From Mytilisepta virgata (taxonomy: Eukaryota > Mollusca > Bivalvia > Mytilida > Mytilidae), in NCBI GenBank assembly GCA_028015205.1, contig CM051515.1:13534001-13598000 (forward strand): 64,000 bases of DNA. Direction: 5' to 3'. The notes beneath the pieces are model-generated. The model saw only the letters and a program-made list of their open reading frames with translations, did no database searches and had not been told where the DNA came from. Shown in pieces: positions 1-13,402 of this stretch. The position numbers were made by a program, and so were the translations under genes. Numbering within the stretch: position 1 is the stretch's first letter; each line of letters begins with the position of its first letter.

Positions 1-229
1 TGTAAGATACATTTTACTGTAATACTTGATGAAATAATATCAGTTTGCCAAATATGAACTTGTTCAATCAATGTAACCTTCAGGTATCTCTCCCATTTAG
101 AATTCTGACAGCCACTTTTTTCAGACAGTACAGTCCTACATATTAAACATTTAATAAATTTTCATTACATATTTAATGCACCTTTTCCTATTGACTGGAA
201 ACTTCAGTCTTGGCTACATATCTCATTGA
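1..229. other. A+T-rich sequence, nothing recognised
   Basis: I see no ORF, repeat unit or RNA gene here. It leads into the minisatellite that starts near 230. Confidence 0.5.
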
Positions 230-1105
230 AATTTTACACATTTAATTTCAAATGTACCGCTCAAAAGGGCTCAGATCATGCATCATCTACAAGGTTCAAT
301 GCCAGGGGGACCAAATGGTCTCAGTATATGTACAGCCTAGGAAATTTCAGAATATCTGGGATTAAAAGGCCTCAGTATATGTACAAGCTAGGTTTCAGAC
401 CAAAAGTACTCAGTAGCCAAAAAGTTTGTTTGTTGGACAATAAAAACAAGTACAATGAATGTTGGAGCAAATGTTGGTTCAGTATATGTACAACCTAAGT
501 TTCAGCAAACTTGGGACCAAAAGTGGTGCAATTCAACCTAAAATTTCTTCAGTACTTGTGGTCCAAAGGGCTCAGTACATGTACAACCTTAAGACATTTC
601 AACACATGAGACCAAAAGGGTTTACTACATAACCTGTAAGTTTCAGTATAAGTGAGCAAGAGGGATCAGTAAATGTAAAATCTAAAATTTTCAGCATGTA
701 TGTTGAGACCAAGAGCTCATTATAGTTTCAGATCATATGGGACAGGGGTGGAGTACATTTACAAGCTAAGAAGTTTCAGCATACAAGAGACCAAAAGGGC
801 ACACTACATGTATGACCTGCAAGTTTCAGTATGTGTTAAGAGCAAGGGATCAGTAAAGATATAATTTTTTTGGCAAGTGAGACCAAAACAGCTCATTACA
901 TGCTTAACATTGAAGTTTCAGCACATATGGGACCAATAGGGTACAGTACATTTACAATTGGGCTCAGTAAATACTGACAACCTAGAAAATTTAGTGCATG
1001 TAGCAACTAAAAGGTTCACCACAAATTGAGAATGAAAAGTTAGTACATGATGCACCTAATAGGTTGCATGTAAAAGTTTCAATGACACAAACCTAAATGG
1101 CACAA
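230..1105. repeat. Degenerate minisatellite, ~50-60 bp unit
   Basis: About 14-16 imperfect copies of a unit built from 'ctcagtacatgtacaacct', 'aagtttcagcacat' and 'gggaccaaaaggg'. Copies differ by many substitutions and small indels, so the array is old or not being homogenised. A 90-residue ORF at 226-498 is only the translation of these units (repeated QYMY words) and I do not treat it as a gene. Boundaries are approximate. Confidence 0.85.
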
Positions 1106-1875
1106 TGAATACAAAATTAACGGAATTTAACTTTTTTAACATTGGCATTTTATTTTAATCAACTTTCAATGAATAAAGATCCAGCTAATTGTTAAATAGT
1201 TTCTATTATCAATTATCAACTGTAAAATAGAAACATAAAACAGTCATTTTTCTGCAAAGGCAAATAAACTTTAAAAACAAATGTTAGGAACATTTAACAT
1301 GCACTGGATTGCCCAAGGGCAGTAAATATTTTATATATGAAATATTTCTTAAGATCATGGACATTCAACCTACCAGAAAATCCCCTAGCAGAATGGTAAC
1401 AAATTATCTCGCTACTTGTTACTCCCTTGCAAAAGGTTTCCTACCAATCAATTAAATTTGTTTGTCAAAAGTATTTTAAATATATTTCCCATAGGGTCCA
1501 ATTTTAAGAAGGTCCATCTTGGATTTCCGATCGGCATCAAAGTAACAACACTTGGGTAACACATGCATGCCTGGTATAAATCTGTCATTCTGAATAAGAA
1601 TTTTTAATACAAAATTTTTCCCCTTGCGTCAAACTATGTCACTATCAACATTCTTGGATTTCTGTTAAAGTTATGAAGTTAAGGACTATTACAAAAAATA
1701 TTTGTGAGTTAGGTTTAAAATCTTTCTTCAAAAGGTTTCTAAATGTTGTTCATACAATCTGAAATAAGAATAGGCTTAGACGGGCATGTTTCTTTGACCA
1801 TTCACCACCAAAGGAACTACCTTACAATGCACCATCTCTGCCAAGTTTGGTTACATTCACTTCCGTCAAAAAAAA
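1106..1875. other. A+T-rich spacer with fragments of the dispersed core repeat
   Basis: No gene is visible. Two short stretches, about 1485-1560 ('cccatagggtcc', 'ccatcttggatttccgatc') and 1795-1860 ('gaccattc', 'gccaagtttggtt'), match the interspersed core repeat seen later in the window. The large satellite array begins right after this spacer. Confidence 0.5.
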
Positions 1876-3782
1876 CCAATAAAGTTTCTATTCTACATAC
1901 CTTACTTTTTTAAATACTTCACCATTCCATTGGGGTTCAATGCTCAACTATGATCAGATTCAGATACCATGTTATCTTGGAAAGTCCCTCGTCCACATCC
2001 AATGCCGTCTATTGATTGCAGGAGGTAAGCCATTCCCCCACATCCAATGGCATCTCTATTGATTGCAGGAGGTCAGCCACTTGTCCACTTCACCATTCCT
2101 CAATCAACTCTGTCTAACCTATTAAAAAAACACCAAACTTTGAACTTGTCAGTCAATGAAATGGCCATACTGTACATCACATTTATTTCGGTATTTTGGG
2201 ATATGTTTCATTAGATATTACATCTTACAACTTACTGAACAAAAGTGGTCTTGCTTGATCTTCTACAGAAAGTATGTATAGGTTGTCTTTTTCCTTCAAA
2301 TCATCCAAGTGATTACGCCATCTTTGTGAGTAGTCTGTGTCATCAGGGTTCTGAAATGCACTACAATTGTTTACATTTTATATACTGATGAAACAGTTGA
2401 ACAACTGACTCTAGTAAGAGGACCACTTCAGGACCTAGTTTCAACTGGTTGGGTGGTTTCACACAGGTGGATTTTCCCACACTGTTACCTTCTTATATTA
2501 AACTAAGTTGACTTTTAATAGCTGCATGTCTTGGTTGGTGATACATGTATAAATCAAATGACATTTTGAAAGCGGGCCCTCTAAGGACCATTGCAGTAAA
2601 GTTTGATGCAAAATGGGTGATCTGTTTCAGACAAAATGATATTTCTATTGGGTTTCAATGCTAAATTAGGATCAGCTTCAGAGACCATGTTAACTTGGTA
2701 AGCTCCTCAACCACATCTAACGATGTCTCTATTGATTGCAGGAGGTAAGCTCTTTGCCAACATCCAATGCCTGATCTGAATTGATTTGCAGCAGTATAGC
2801 TACTCACCCACATCCAATGCTGTCTCTATTGTTTGCAGCAGGTAAAGCCAATCGCAAACATCCAAATGCCGTCTCTATTGATTGCAGGTCAGCCAATCGC
2901 CCACTTCACCATTTTTCAATCAAGTTTGTCTAACCTATTCAAAAATCATCAAACTTTGAGCTGTATCCTGCTTCCTCCTTACTATGAAATTAATAAATAA
3001 GATAATAAATCATATTAAGGTAACTGTTACTCAAATGCCTTTAAATTTTCCGTTCAAAATTTGACAAAAATTACCATAAATTTCTAAGGCTCTTTCTTTT
3101 GATGCAGAGGCAACACTTAGCTGAGGTTGGATACCTGTTTGTTTTGTTTTGATTTTTGATGGTTGTGCTTATTAATTCATCATTATATCTTTAACCAGTT
3201 TTCCAATATTTTGATCTCGAGCATTGTTGATGACTTGTCAGTCAATGAAATGGCCATACTGTACATCACATTTATTTTGGTATTTTGGGGTACGTTTCAT
3301 TAGATATTACATCTTACAACTTACTGAACAAAAGTGGTCTTGCTTGATCTTCTACAGAAAGTATGTATAGGTTGTCTTTTTCCTTCAAATCATCTAACAA
3401 GTGATTACGCCATCTTTGTGAGTAGTCTGTATCTTCAGGGTTCTGAAATGCACTACAAATGTTTACATTTTATATACTGATGAAACAGTTGAACAACTGA
3501 CTCTAGTATGCGTTACACCAATTATGAACCAGCATACCACCATTCCATTGTATGTTTTGAAAAACCAATAAAGTTTCTATTCTACATACCTTACTTTTTT
3601 AAATACTTCACCATTCCATTGGGGTTCAATGCTCAACTATCAGATTCAGATACCATGTTATCTTGGTAAGTCCCTCTTCCACATCCAATGCTGTCTATTG
3701 ATTGCAGGAGGTCATCCACTTGTCCACTTCACCATTCTTCAATCAACTCTGTCTAACCTATTAAAAAAACACCAAACTTTGA

Positions 3783-4055
3783 ACTTGTCAGTCAATGAAA
3801 TGGCCATACTGTACATCACATTTATTTCGGTATTTTGGGATATGTTTCATTAGATATTACATCTTACAACTTACTGAACAAAAGTGGTCTTGCTTGATCT
3901 TCTACAGAAAGTATGTATAGGTTGTCTTTTTCCTTCAAATCATCCAAGTGATTACGCCATCTTTGTGAGTAGTCTGTGTCATCAGGGTTCTGAAATGCAC
4001 TACAATTGTTTACATTTTATATACTGATGAAACAGTTGAACAACTGACTCTAGTA
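3783..4055 (+). repeat. Module D1 of the monomer (shown in copy 2)
   Basis: 273 bp from 'acttgtcagtcaatg' to 'gactctagta'. A near-copy, D2, lies ~1.09 kb further on in the same monomer. D1 differs by 'catccaagtg' against 'catctaacaagtg' and 'gtgtcatcag' against 'gtatcttcag'. The same layout recurs in every full copy. Confidence 0.93.
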
Positions 4056-4337
4056 AGAGGACTACTTCAGGACCTAGTTTCAACTGGTTGGGTGGTTTCA
4101 CACAGGTGGATTTTCCCACACTGTTACCTTCTTATATTAAACTAAGTTGACTTTTAATAGCTGCATGTCTTGGTTGGTGATACATGTATAAATCAAATGA
4201 CATTTTGAAAGCGGGCCCTCTAAGGACCATTGCAGTCAAGTTTGATGCAAAATGGGTGATCTGTTTCAGACAAAATGATATTTCTATTGGGTTTCAATGC
4301 TAAATTAGGATCAGCTTCAGAGACCATGTTAACTTGG
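4056..4337 (+). repeat. Module E: two diverged ~160-bp core-repeat units inside the monomer (copy 2)
   Basis: The two units begin near 4061 ('ctacttcaggacc') and 4222 ('aaggaccattgcagtcaag'). Each has the order seen in the interspersed core: 'aaggaccattgc', a 'gtttga' or 'gtttcaactgg' word, 'gtttcaca' or 'gtttcagac', 'aaactaag' or 'gctaaattagg', then a 'tcttggttgg' or 'ttaacttgg' end. Compare 35700-35900 and 49300-50100. Confidence 0.7.
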
Positions 4338-4550
4338 TAAGCTCCTCAACCACATCTAACGATGTCTCTATTGATTGCAGGAGGTAAGCTCTTTGCCAAC
4401 ATCCAATGCCTGATCTGAATTGATTTGCAGCAGTATAGCTACTCACCCACATCCAATGCTGTCTCTATTGATTGCAGCAGGTAAAGCCAATCGCAAACAT
4501 CCAAATGCCGTCTCTATTGATTGCAGGTCAGCCAATCGCCCACTTCACCA
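4336..4550 (+). repeat. Internal ~48-bp minisatellite of the monomer (shown in copy 2)
   Basis: Four to five imperfect units of the form 'ggtaagc...cacatccaatgc...ctctattgattgca'. A further one or two units lie at the start of each copy. Units are 47-50 bp. The motif 'gattgcaggaggtaag' combines an acceptor-like and a donor-like splice word. Confidence 0.85.
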
Positions 4551-4871
4551 TTTTTCAATCAAGTTTGTCTAACCTATTCAAAAATCATCAAACTTTGAGC
4601 TGTATCCTGCTTCCTCCTTACTATAAAATTAATAAATAAGATAATAAATCATATTAAGGTAACTGTTACTCAAATGCCTTTAAATTTTCCGTTCAAAATT
4701 TGACAAAAATTACCATAAATTTCTAAGGCTCTTTCTTTTGATGCAGAGGCAACACTTAGCTGAGGTTGGATACCTGTTTGTTTTGTTTTGATTTTTGATG
4801 GTTGTGCTTATTAATTCATCATTATATCTTTAACCAGTTTTCCAATATTTTGATCTCGAGCATTGTTGATG

Positions 4872-5147
4872 ACTTGTCAGTCAATGAAATGGCCATACTG
4901 TACATCACATTTATTTTGGTATTTTGGGGTACGTTTCATTAGATATTACATCTTACAACTTACTGAACAAAAGTGGTCTTGCTTGATCTTCTACAGAAAG
5001 TATGTATAGGTTGTCTTTTTCCTTCAAATCATCTAACAAGTGATTACGCCATCTTTGTGAGTAGTCTGTATCTTCAGGGTTCTGAAATGCACTACAAATG
5101 TTTACATTTTATATACTGATGAAACAGTTGAACAACTGACTCTAGTA
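4872..5147 (+). repeat. Module D2 of the monomer (shown in copy 2)
   Basis: 276 bp, highly similar to D1. After it the sequence runs to 'tgcgttacacc' rather than D1's 'agaggaccact'. The two modules make the monomer an internal partial duplication. Confidence 0.93.
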
Positions 5148-5203
5148 TGCGTTACACCAATTATGAACCAGCATACCACCATTCCATTGTATGTTTTGAA
5201 AAA

Positions 5204-8200
5204 CCAATAAAGTTTCTATTCTACATACCTTACTTTTTTAAATACTTCACCATTCCATTGGGGTTCAATGCTCAACTATCAGATTCAGATACCATGTTAT
5301 CTTGGTAAGTCCCTCTTCCACATCCAATGCTGTCTATTGATTGCAGGAGGTCATCCACTTGTCCACTTCACCATTCTTCAATCAACTCTGTCTAACCTAT
5401 TAAAAAAACACCAAACTTTGAACTTGTCAGTCAATGAAATGGCCATACTGTACATCACATTTATTTCGGTATTTTGGGATATGTTTCATTAGATATTACA
5501 TCTTACAACTTACTGAACAAAAGTGGTCTTGCTTGATCTTCTACAGAAAGTATGTATAGGTTGTCTTTTTCCTTCAAATCAACTAAGTGATTACGCCATC
5601 TTTGTGAGTAGTCTGTGACATCAGGGTTCTGAAATGCACTACAAATGTTTACATTTTATATATACTGATGAAACAGTTGAACAACTGACTCTAGTAAGAG
5701 GACCACTTCAGGACCTAGTTTCAATTGGTTGGGTGGTTTCACACAGGTGGATTTTCCCACACTGTTACCTTCTTATATTAAACTAAGTTGACTTTTAATA
5801 GCTGCATGTCTTGGTTGGTGATACATGTATAAATCAAATGACATTTTGAAAGCGTGCCCTCTAAGGACCATTGCAGTCAAGTTTGATGCAAAATGGGTGA
5901 TCTGTTTCAGACAAAATGATATTTCTATTGGGTTTCAATGCTAAATTAGGATCAGCTTCAGAGACCATGTTAACTTGGTAAGCTCCTCAACCACATCTAA
6001 CGATGTCTCTATTGATTGCAGGAGGTAAGCTCTTTGCCAACATCCAATGCCTGATCTGAATTGATTTGCAGCAGTATAGCTACTCACCCACATCCAATGC
6101 TGTCTCTATTGATTGCAGCAGGTAAAGCCAATCGCAAACATCCAAAGGCCGTCTCTATTGATTGCAGGTCAGCCAATCGCCCACTTCACCATTTTTCAAT
6201 CAAGTTTGTCTAACCTATTCAAAAATCATCAAACTTTGAGCTGTATCCTGCTTCCTCCTTACTATAAAATTAATAAATAAGATAATAAATCATATTAAGG
6301 TAACTGTTACTCAAATGCCTTTAAATTTTCCGTTCAAAATTTGACAAAAATTACCATAAATTTCTAAGGCTCTTTCTTTTGATGCAGAGGCAACACTTAG
6401 CTGAGGTTGGATACCTGTTTGTTTTGTTTTGATTTTTGATGGTTGTGCTTATTAATTCATCATTATATCTTTAACCAGTTTTCCAATATTTTGATCTCGA
6501 GCATTGTTGATGACTTGTCAGTCAATGAAATGGCCATACTGTACATCACATTTATTTTGGTATTTTGGGGTACGTTTCATTAGATATTACATCTTACAAC
6601 TTACTGAACAAAAGTGGTCTTGCTTGATCTTCTACAGAAAGTATGTATAGGTTGTCTTTTTCCTTCAAATCATCTAACAAGTGATTACGCCATCTTTGTG
6701 AGTAGTCTGTATCTTCAGGGTTCTGAAATGCACTACAAATGTTTACATTTTATATACTGATGAAACAGTTGAACAACTGACTCTAGTATGCGTTACACCA
6801 ATTATGAACCAGCATACCACCATTCCATTGTATGTTTTGAAAAACCAATAAAGTTTCTATTCTACATACCTTACTTTTTTAAATACTTCACCATTCCATT
6901 GGGGTTCAATGCTCAACTATCAGATTCAGATACCATGTTATCTTGGTAAGTCCCTCTTCCACATCCAATGCTGTCTATTGATTGCAGGAGGTCATCCACT
7001 TGTCCACTTCACCATTCTTCAATCAACTCTGTCTAACCTATTAAAAAAACACCAAACTTTGAACTTGTCAGTCAATGAAATGGCCATACTGTACATCACA
7101 TTTATTTCGGTATTTTGGGATATGTTTCATTAGATATTACATCTTACAACTTACTGAACAAAAGTGGTCTTGCTTGATCTTCTACAGAAAGTATGTATAG
7201 GTTGTCTTTTTCCTTCAAATCAACTAAGTGATTACGCCATCTTTGTGAGTAGTCTGTGACATCAGGGTTCTGAAATGCACTACAAATGTTTACATTTTAT
7301 ATATACTGATGAAACAGTTGAACAACTGACTCTAGTAAGAGGACCACTTCAGGACCTAGTTTCAACTGGTTGGGTGGTTTCACACAGGTGGATTTTCCCA
7401 CACTGTTACCTTCTTATATTAAACTAAGTTGACTTTTAATAGCTGCATGTCTTGGTTGGTGATACATGTATAAATCAAATGACATTTTGAAAGCGTGCCC
7501 TCTAAGGACCATTGCAGTCAAGTTTGATGCAAAATGGGTGATCTGTTTCAGACAAAATGATATTTCTATTGGGTTTCAATGTTAAATTAGGATCAGCTTC
7601 AGAGACCATGTTAACTTGGTAAGCTCCTCAACCACATCTAACGATGTCTCTATTGATTGCAGGAGGTAAGCTCTTTGCCAACATCCAATGCCTGATCTGA
7701 ATTGATTTGCAGCAGTATAGCTACTCACCCACATCCAATGCTGTCTCTATTGATTGCAGCAGGTAAAGCCAATCGCAAACATCCAAATGCCGTCTCTATT
7801 GATTGCAGGTCAGCCAATCGCCCACTTCACCATATTTCAATCAAGTTTGTCTAACCTATTCAAAAATCATCAAACTTTGAGCTGTATCCTGCTTCCTCCT
7901 TACTATGAAATTAATAAATAAGATAATAAATCATATTAAGGTAACTGTTACTCAAATGCCTTTAAATTTTCCGTTCAAAATTTGACAAAAATTACCATAA
8001 ATTTCTAAGGCTCTTTCTTTTGATGCAGAGGCAACACTTAGCTGAGGTTGGATACCTGTTTGTTTTGTTTTGATTTTTGATGGTTGTGCTTATTAATTCA
8101 TCATTATATCTTTAACCAGTTTTCCAATATTTTGATCTCGAGCATTGTTGATGACTTGTCAGTCAATGAAATGGCCATACTGTACATCACATTTATTTTG

Positions 8201-11200
8201 GTATTTTGGGGTACGTTTCATTAGATATTACATCTTACAACTTACTGAACAAAAGTGGTCTTGCTTGATCTTCTACAGAAAGTATGTATAGGTTGTCTTT
8301 TTCCTTCAAATCATCTAACAAGTGATTACGCCATCTTTGTGAGTAGTCTGTATCTTCAGGGTTCTGAAATGCACTACAAATGTTTACATTTTATATACTG
8401 ATGAAACAGTTGAACAACTGACTCTAGTATGCGTTACACCAATTATGAACCAGCATACCACCATTCCATTGTATGTTTTGAAAAACCAATAAAGTTTCTA
8501 TTCTACATACCTTACTTTTTTAAATACTTCACCATTCCATTGGGGTTCAATGCTCAACTATCAGATTCAGATACCATGTTATCTTGGTAAGTCCCTCTTC
8601 CACATCCAATGCTGTCTATTGATTGCAGGAGGTCATCCACTTGTCCACTTCACCATTCTTCAATCAACTCTGTCTAACCTATTAAAAAAACACCAAACTT
8701 TGAACTTGTCAGTCAATGAAATGGCCATACTGTACATCACATTTATTTCGGTATTTTGGGATATGTTTCATTAGATATTACATCTTACAACTTACTGAAC
8801 AAAAGTGGTCTTGCTTGATCTTCTACAGAAAGTATGTATAGGTTGTCTTTTTCCTTCAAATCAACTAAGTGATTACGCCATCTTTGTGAGTAGTCTGTGA
8901 CATCAGGGTTCTGAAATGCACCACAAATGTTTACATTTTATATATACTGATGAAACAGTTGAACAACTGACTCTAGTAAGAGGACCACTTCAGGACCTAG
9001 TTTCAACTGGTTGGGTGGTTTCACACAGGTGGATTTTCCCACACTGTTACCTTCTTATATTAAACTAAGTTGACTTTTAATAGCTGCATGTCTTGGTTGG
9101 TGATACATGTATAAATCAAATGACATTTTGAAAGCGTGCCCTCTAAGGACCATTGCAGTCAAGTTTGATGCAAAATGGGTGATCTGTTTCAGACAAAATG
9201 ATATTTCTATTGGGTTTCAATGTTAAATTAGGATCAGCTTCAGAGACCATGTTAACTTGGTAAGCTCCTCAACCACATCTAACGATGTCTCTATTGATTG
9301 CAGGAGGTAAGCTCTTTGCCAACATCCAATGCCTGATCTGAATTGATTTGCAGCAGTATAGCTACTCACCCACATCCAATGCTGTCTCTATTGATTGCAG
9401 CAGGTAAAGCCAATCGCAAACATCCAAATGCCGTCTCTATTGATTGCAGGTCAGCCAATCGCCCACTTCACCATTTTTCAATCAAGTTTGTCTAACCTAT
9501 TCAAAAATCATCAAACTTTGAGCTGTATCCTGCTTCCTCCTTACTATGAAATTAATAAATAAGATAATAAATCATATTAAGGTAACTGTTACTCAAATGC
9601 CTTTAAATTTTCCGTTCAAAATTTGACAAAAATTACCATAAATTTCTAAGGCTCTTTCTTTTGATGCAGAGGCAACACTTAGCTGAGGTTGGATACCTGT
9701 TTGTTTTGTTTTGATTTTTGATGGTTGTGCTTATTAATTCATCATTATATCTTTAACCAGTTTTCCAATATTTTGATCTCGAGCATTGTTGATGACTTGT
9801 CAGTCAATGAAATGGCCATACTGTACATCACATTTATTTTGGTATTTTGGGGTACGTTTCATTAGATATTACATCTTACAACTTACTGAACAAAAGTGGT
9901 CTTGCTTGATCTTCTACAGAAAGTATGTATAGGTTGTCTTTTTCCTTCAAATCATCTAACAAGTGATTACGCCATCTTTGTGAGTAGTCTGTATCTTCAG
10001 GGTTCTGAAATGCACTACAAATGTTTACATTTTATATACTGATGAAACAGTTGAACAACTGACTCTAGTATGCGTTACACCAATTATGAACCAGCATACC
10101 ACCATTCCATTGTATGTTTTGAAAAACCAATAAAGTTTCTATTCTACATACCTTACTTTTTTAAATACTTCACCATTCCATTGGGGTTCAATGCTCAACT
10201 ATCAGATTCAGATACCATGTTATCTTGGTAAGTCCCTCTTCCACATCCAATGCTGTCTATTGATTGCAGGAGGTCATCCACTTGTCCACTTCACCATTCT
10301 TCAATCAACTCTGTCTAACCTATTAAAAAAACACCAAACTTTGAACTTGTCAGTCAATGAAATGGCCATACTGTACATCACATTTATTTCGGTATTTTGG
10401 GATATGTTTCATTAGATATTACATCTTACAACTTACTGAACAAAAGTGGTCTTGCTTGATCTTCTACAGAAAGTATGTATAGGTTGTCTTTTTCCTTCAA
10501 ATCAACTAAGTGATTACGCCATCTTTGTGAGTAGTCTGTGACATCAGGGTTCTGAAATGCACTACAAATGTTTACATTTTATATATACTGATGAAACAGT
10601 TGAACAACTGACTCTAGTAAGAGGACCACTTCAGGACCTAGTTTCAACTGGTTGGGTGGTTTCACACAGGTGGATTTTCCCACACTGTTACCTTCTTATA
10701 TTAAACTAAGTTGACTTTTAATAGCTGCATGTCTTGGTTGGTGATACATGTATAAATCAAATGACATTTTGAAAGCGTGCCCTCTAAGGACCATTGCAGT
10801 CAAGTTTGATGCAAAATGGGTGATCTGTTTCAGACAAAATGATATTTCTATTGGGTTTCAATGTTAAATTAGGATCAGCTTCAGAGACCATGTTAACTTG
10901 GTAAGCTCCTCAACCACATCTAACGATGTCTCTATTGATTGCAGGAGGTAAGCTCTTTGCCAACATCCAATGCCTGATCTGAATTGATTTGCAGCAGTAT
11001 AGCTACTCACCCACATCCAATGCTGTCTCTATTGATTGCAGCAGGTAAAGCCAATCGCAAACATCCAAATGCCGTCTCTATAGATTGCAGGTCAGCCAAT
11101 CGCCCACTTCACCATTTTTCAATCAAGTTTGTCTAACCTATTCAAAAATCATCAAACTTTGAGCTGTATCCTGCTTCCTCCTTACTATGAAATTAATAAA

Positions 11201-13402
11201 TAAGATAATAAATCATATTAAGGTAACTGTTACTCAAATGCCTTTAAATTTTCCGTTCAAAATTTGACAAAAATTACCATAAATTTCTAAGGCTCTTTCT
11301 TTTGATGCAGAGGCAACACTTAGCTGAGGATACCTGTTTGTTTTGTTTTGATTTTTGATGGTTGTGCTTATTAATTCATCATTATATCTTTAACCAGTTT
11401 TCCAATATTTTGATCTCGAGCATTGTTGATGACTTGTCAGTCAATGAAATGGCCATACTGTACATCACATTTATTTTGGTATTTTGGGGTACGTTTCATT
11501 AGATATTACATCTTACAACTTACTGAACAAAAGTGGTCTTGCTTGATCTTCTACAGAAAGTATGTATAGGTTGTCTTTTTCCTTCAAATCATCTAACAAG
11601 TGATTACGCCATCTTTGTGAGTAGTCTATCTTCAGGGTTCTGAAATGCACTACAAATGTTTACATTTTATATACTGATGAAACAGTTGAACAACTGACTC
11701 TAGTATGCGTTACACCAATTATGAACCAGCATACCACCATTCCATTGTATGTTTTGAAAAACCAATAAAGTTTCTATTCTACATACCTTACTTTTTTAAA
11801 TACTTCACCATTCCATTGGGGTTCAATGCTCAACTATCAGATTCAGATACCATGTTATCTTGGTAAGTCCCTCTTCCACATCCAATGCTGTCTATTGATT
11901 GCAGGAGGTCATCCACTTGTCCACTTCACCATTCTTCAATCAACTCTGTCTAACCTATTAAAAAAACACCAAACTTTGAACTTGTCAGTCAATGAAATGG
12001 CCATACTGTACATCACATTTATTTCGGTATTTTGGGATATGTTTCATTAGATATTACATCTTACAACTTACTGAACAAAAGTGGTCTTGCTTGATCTTCT
12101 ACAGAAAGTATGTATAGGTTGTCTTTTTCCTTCAAATCAACTAAGTGATTACGCCATCTTTGTGAGTAGTCTGTGACATCAGGGTTCTGAAATGCACTAC
12201 AAATGTTTACATTTTATATATACTGATGAAACAGTTGAACAACTGACTCTAGTAAGAGGACCACTTCAGGACCTAGTTTCAACTGGTTGGGTGGTTTCAC
12301 ACAGGTGGATTTTCCCACACTGTTACCTTCTTATATTAAACTAAGTTGACTTTTAATAGCTGCATGTCTTGGTTGGTGATACATGTATAAATCAAATGAC
12401 ATTTTGAAAGTGTGCCCTCTAAGGACCATTGCAGTAAAGTTTGATGCAAAATGGGTGATCTGTTTCAGACAAAATGATATTTCTATTGGGTTTCAATGTT
12501 AAATTAGGATCAGCTTCAGAGACCATGTTAACAAGGTAAGCTCCTCAACCACATCTAACGATGTCTCTATTGATTGCAGGAGGTAAGCTCTTTGCCAACA
12601 TCCAATGCCTGATCTGAATTGATTTGCAGCAGTATAGCTACTCACCCACATCCAATGCTGTCTCTATTGATTGCAGCAGGTAAAGCCAATCGCAAACATC
12701 CAAATGCCGTCTCTATTGATTGCAGGTCAGCCAATCGCCCACTTCACCATTTTTCAATCAAGTTTGTCTAACCTATTCAAAAATCATCAAACTTTGAGCT
12801 GTATCCTGCTTCCTCCTTACTATGAAATTAATAAATAAGATAATAAATCATATTAAGGTAACTGTTACTCAAATGCCTTTAAATTTTCCGTTCAAAATTT
12901 GACAAAAATTACCATAAATTTCTAAGGCTCTTTCTTTTGATGCAGAGGCAACACTTAGCTGAGGTTGGATACCTGTTTGTTTTGTTTTGATTTTTGATGG
13001 TTGTGCTTATTAATTCATCATTATATCTTTAACCAGTTTTCCAATATTTTGATCTCGAGCATTGTTGATGACTTGTCAGTCAATGAAATGGCCATACTGT
13101 ACATCACATTTATTTTGGTATTTTGGGGTACGTTTCATTAGATATTACATCTTACAACTTACTGAACAAAAGTGGTCTTGCTTGATCTTCTACAGAAAGT
13201 ATGTATAGGTTGTCTTTTTCCTTCAAATCATCTAACAAGTGATTACGCCATCTTTGTGAGTAGTCTGTATCTTCAGGGTTCTGAAATGCACTACAAATGT
13301 TTACATTTTATATACTGATGAAACAGTTGAACAACTGACTCTAGTATGCGTTACACCAATTATGAACCAGCATACCACCATTCCATTGTATGTTTTGAAG
13401 AA
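5204..13402 (+). repeat. Array block 2: B-type copies 3-7 (1641-bp form)
   Basis: B-type markers are 'caactaagtg', 'gtgacatcag', 'acaaatgttt', 'tatatatactg' (+2 bp) and 'agcgtgccct'. Copies 4-7 also share 'caatgttaaatt'. Copy 6 (10127) is 1635 bp because of small deletions near 11328 ('gctgaggatacc') and 11626 ('gtagtctatc'). Confidence 0.9.

Larger units (their letters stand above)
1876..5203 (+). repeat. Array block 1: A-type copies 1-2; copy 1 is the long edge variant
   Basis: A-type markers are 'catccaagtg', 'gtgtcatcag', 'acaattgttt' and 'agcgggccct'. Copy 1 is 50 bp longer than interior copies: 3 bp in 'actatgatcag' and 47 bp of one extra minisatellite unit near 2025-2075. Copy 1 also has 'gtttgcagcagg' near 2830, where the others have 'gattgcagcagg'. 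Confidence 0.9.

Noticed and set aside
226..498. 90-residue ORF at the left end
   Set aside because: Translation of the ~55-bp minisatellite; the peptide repeats with the DNA unit.
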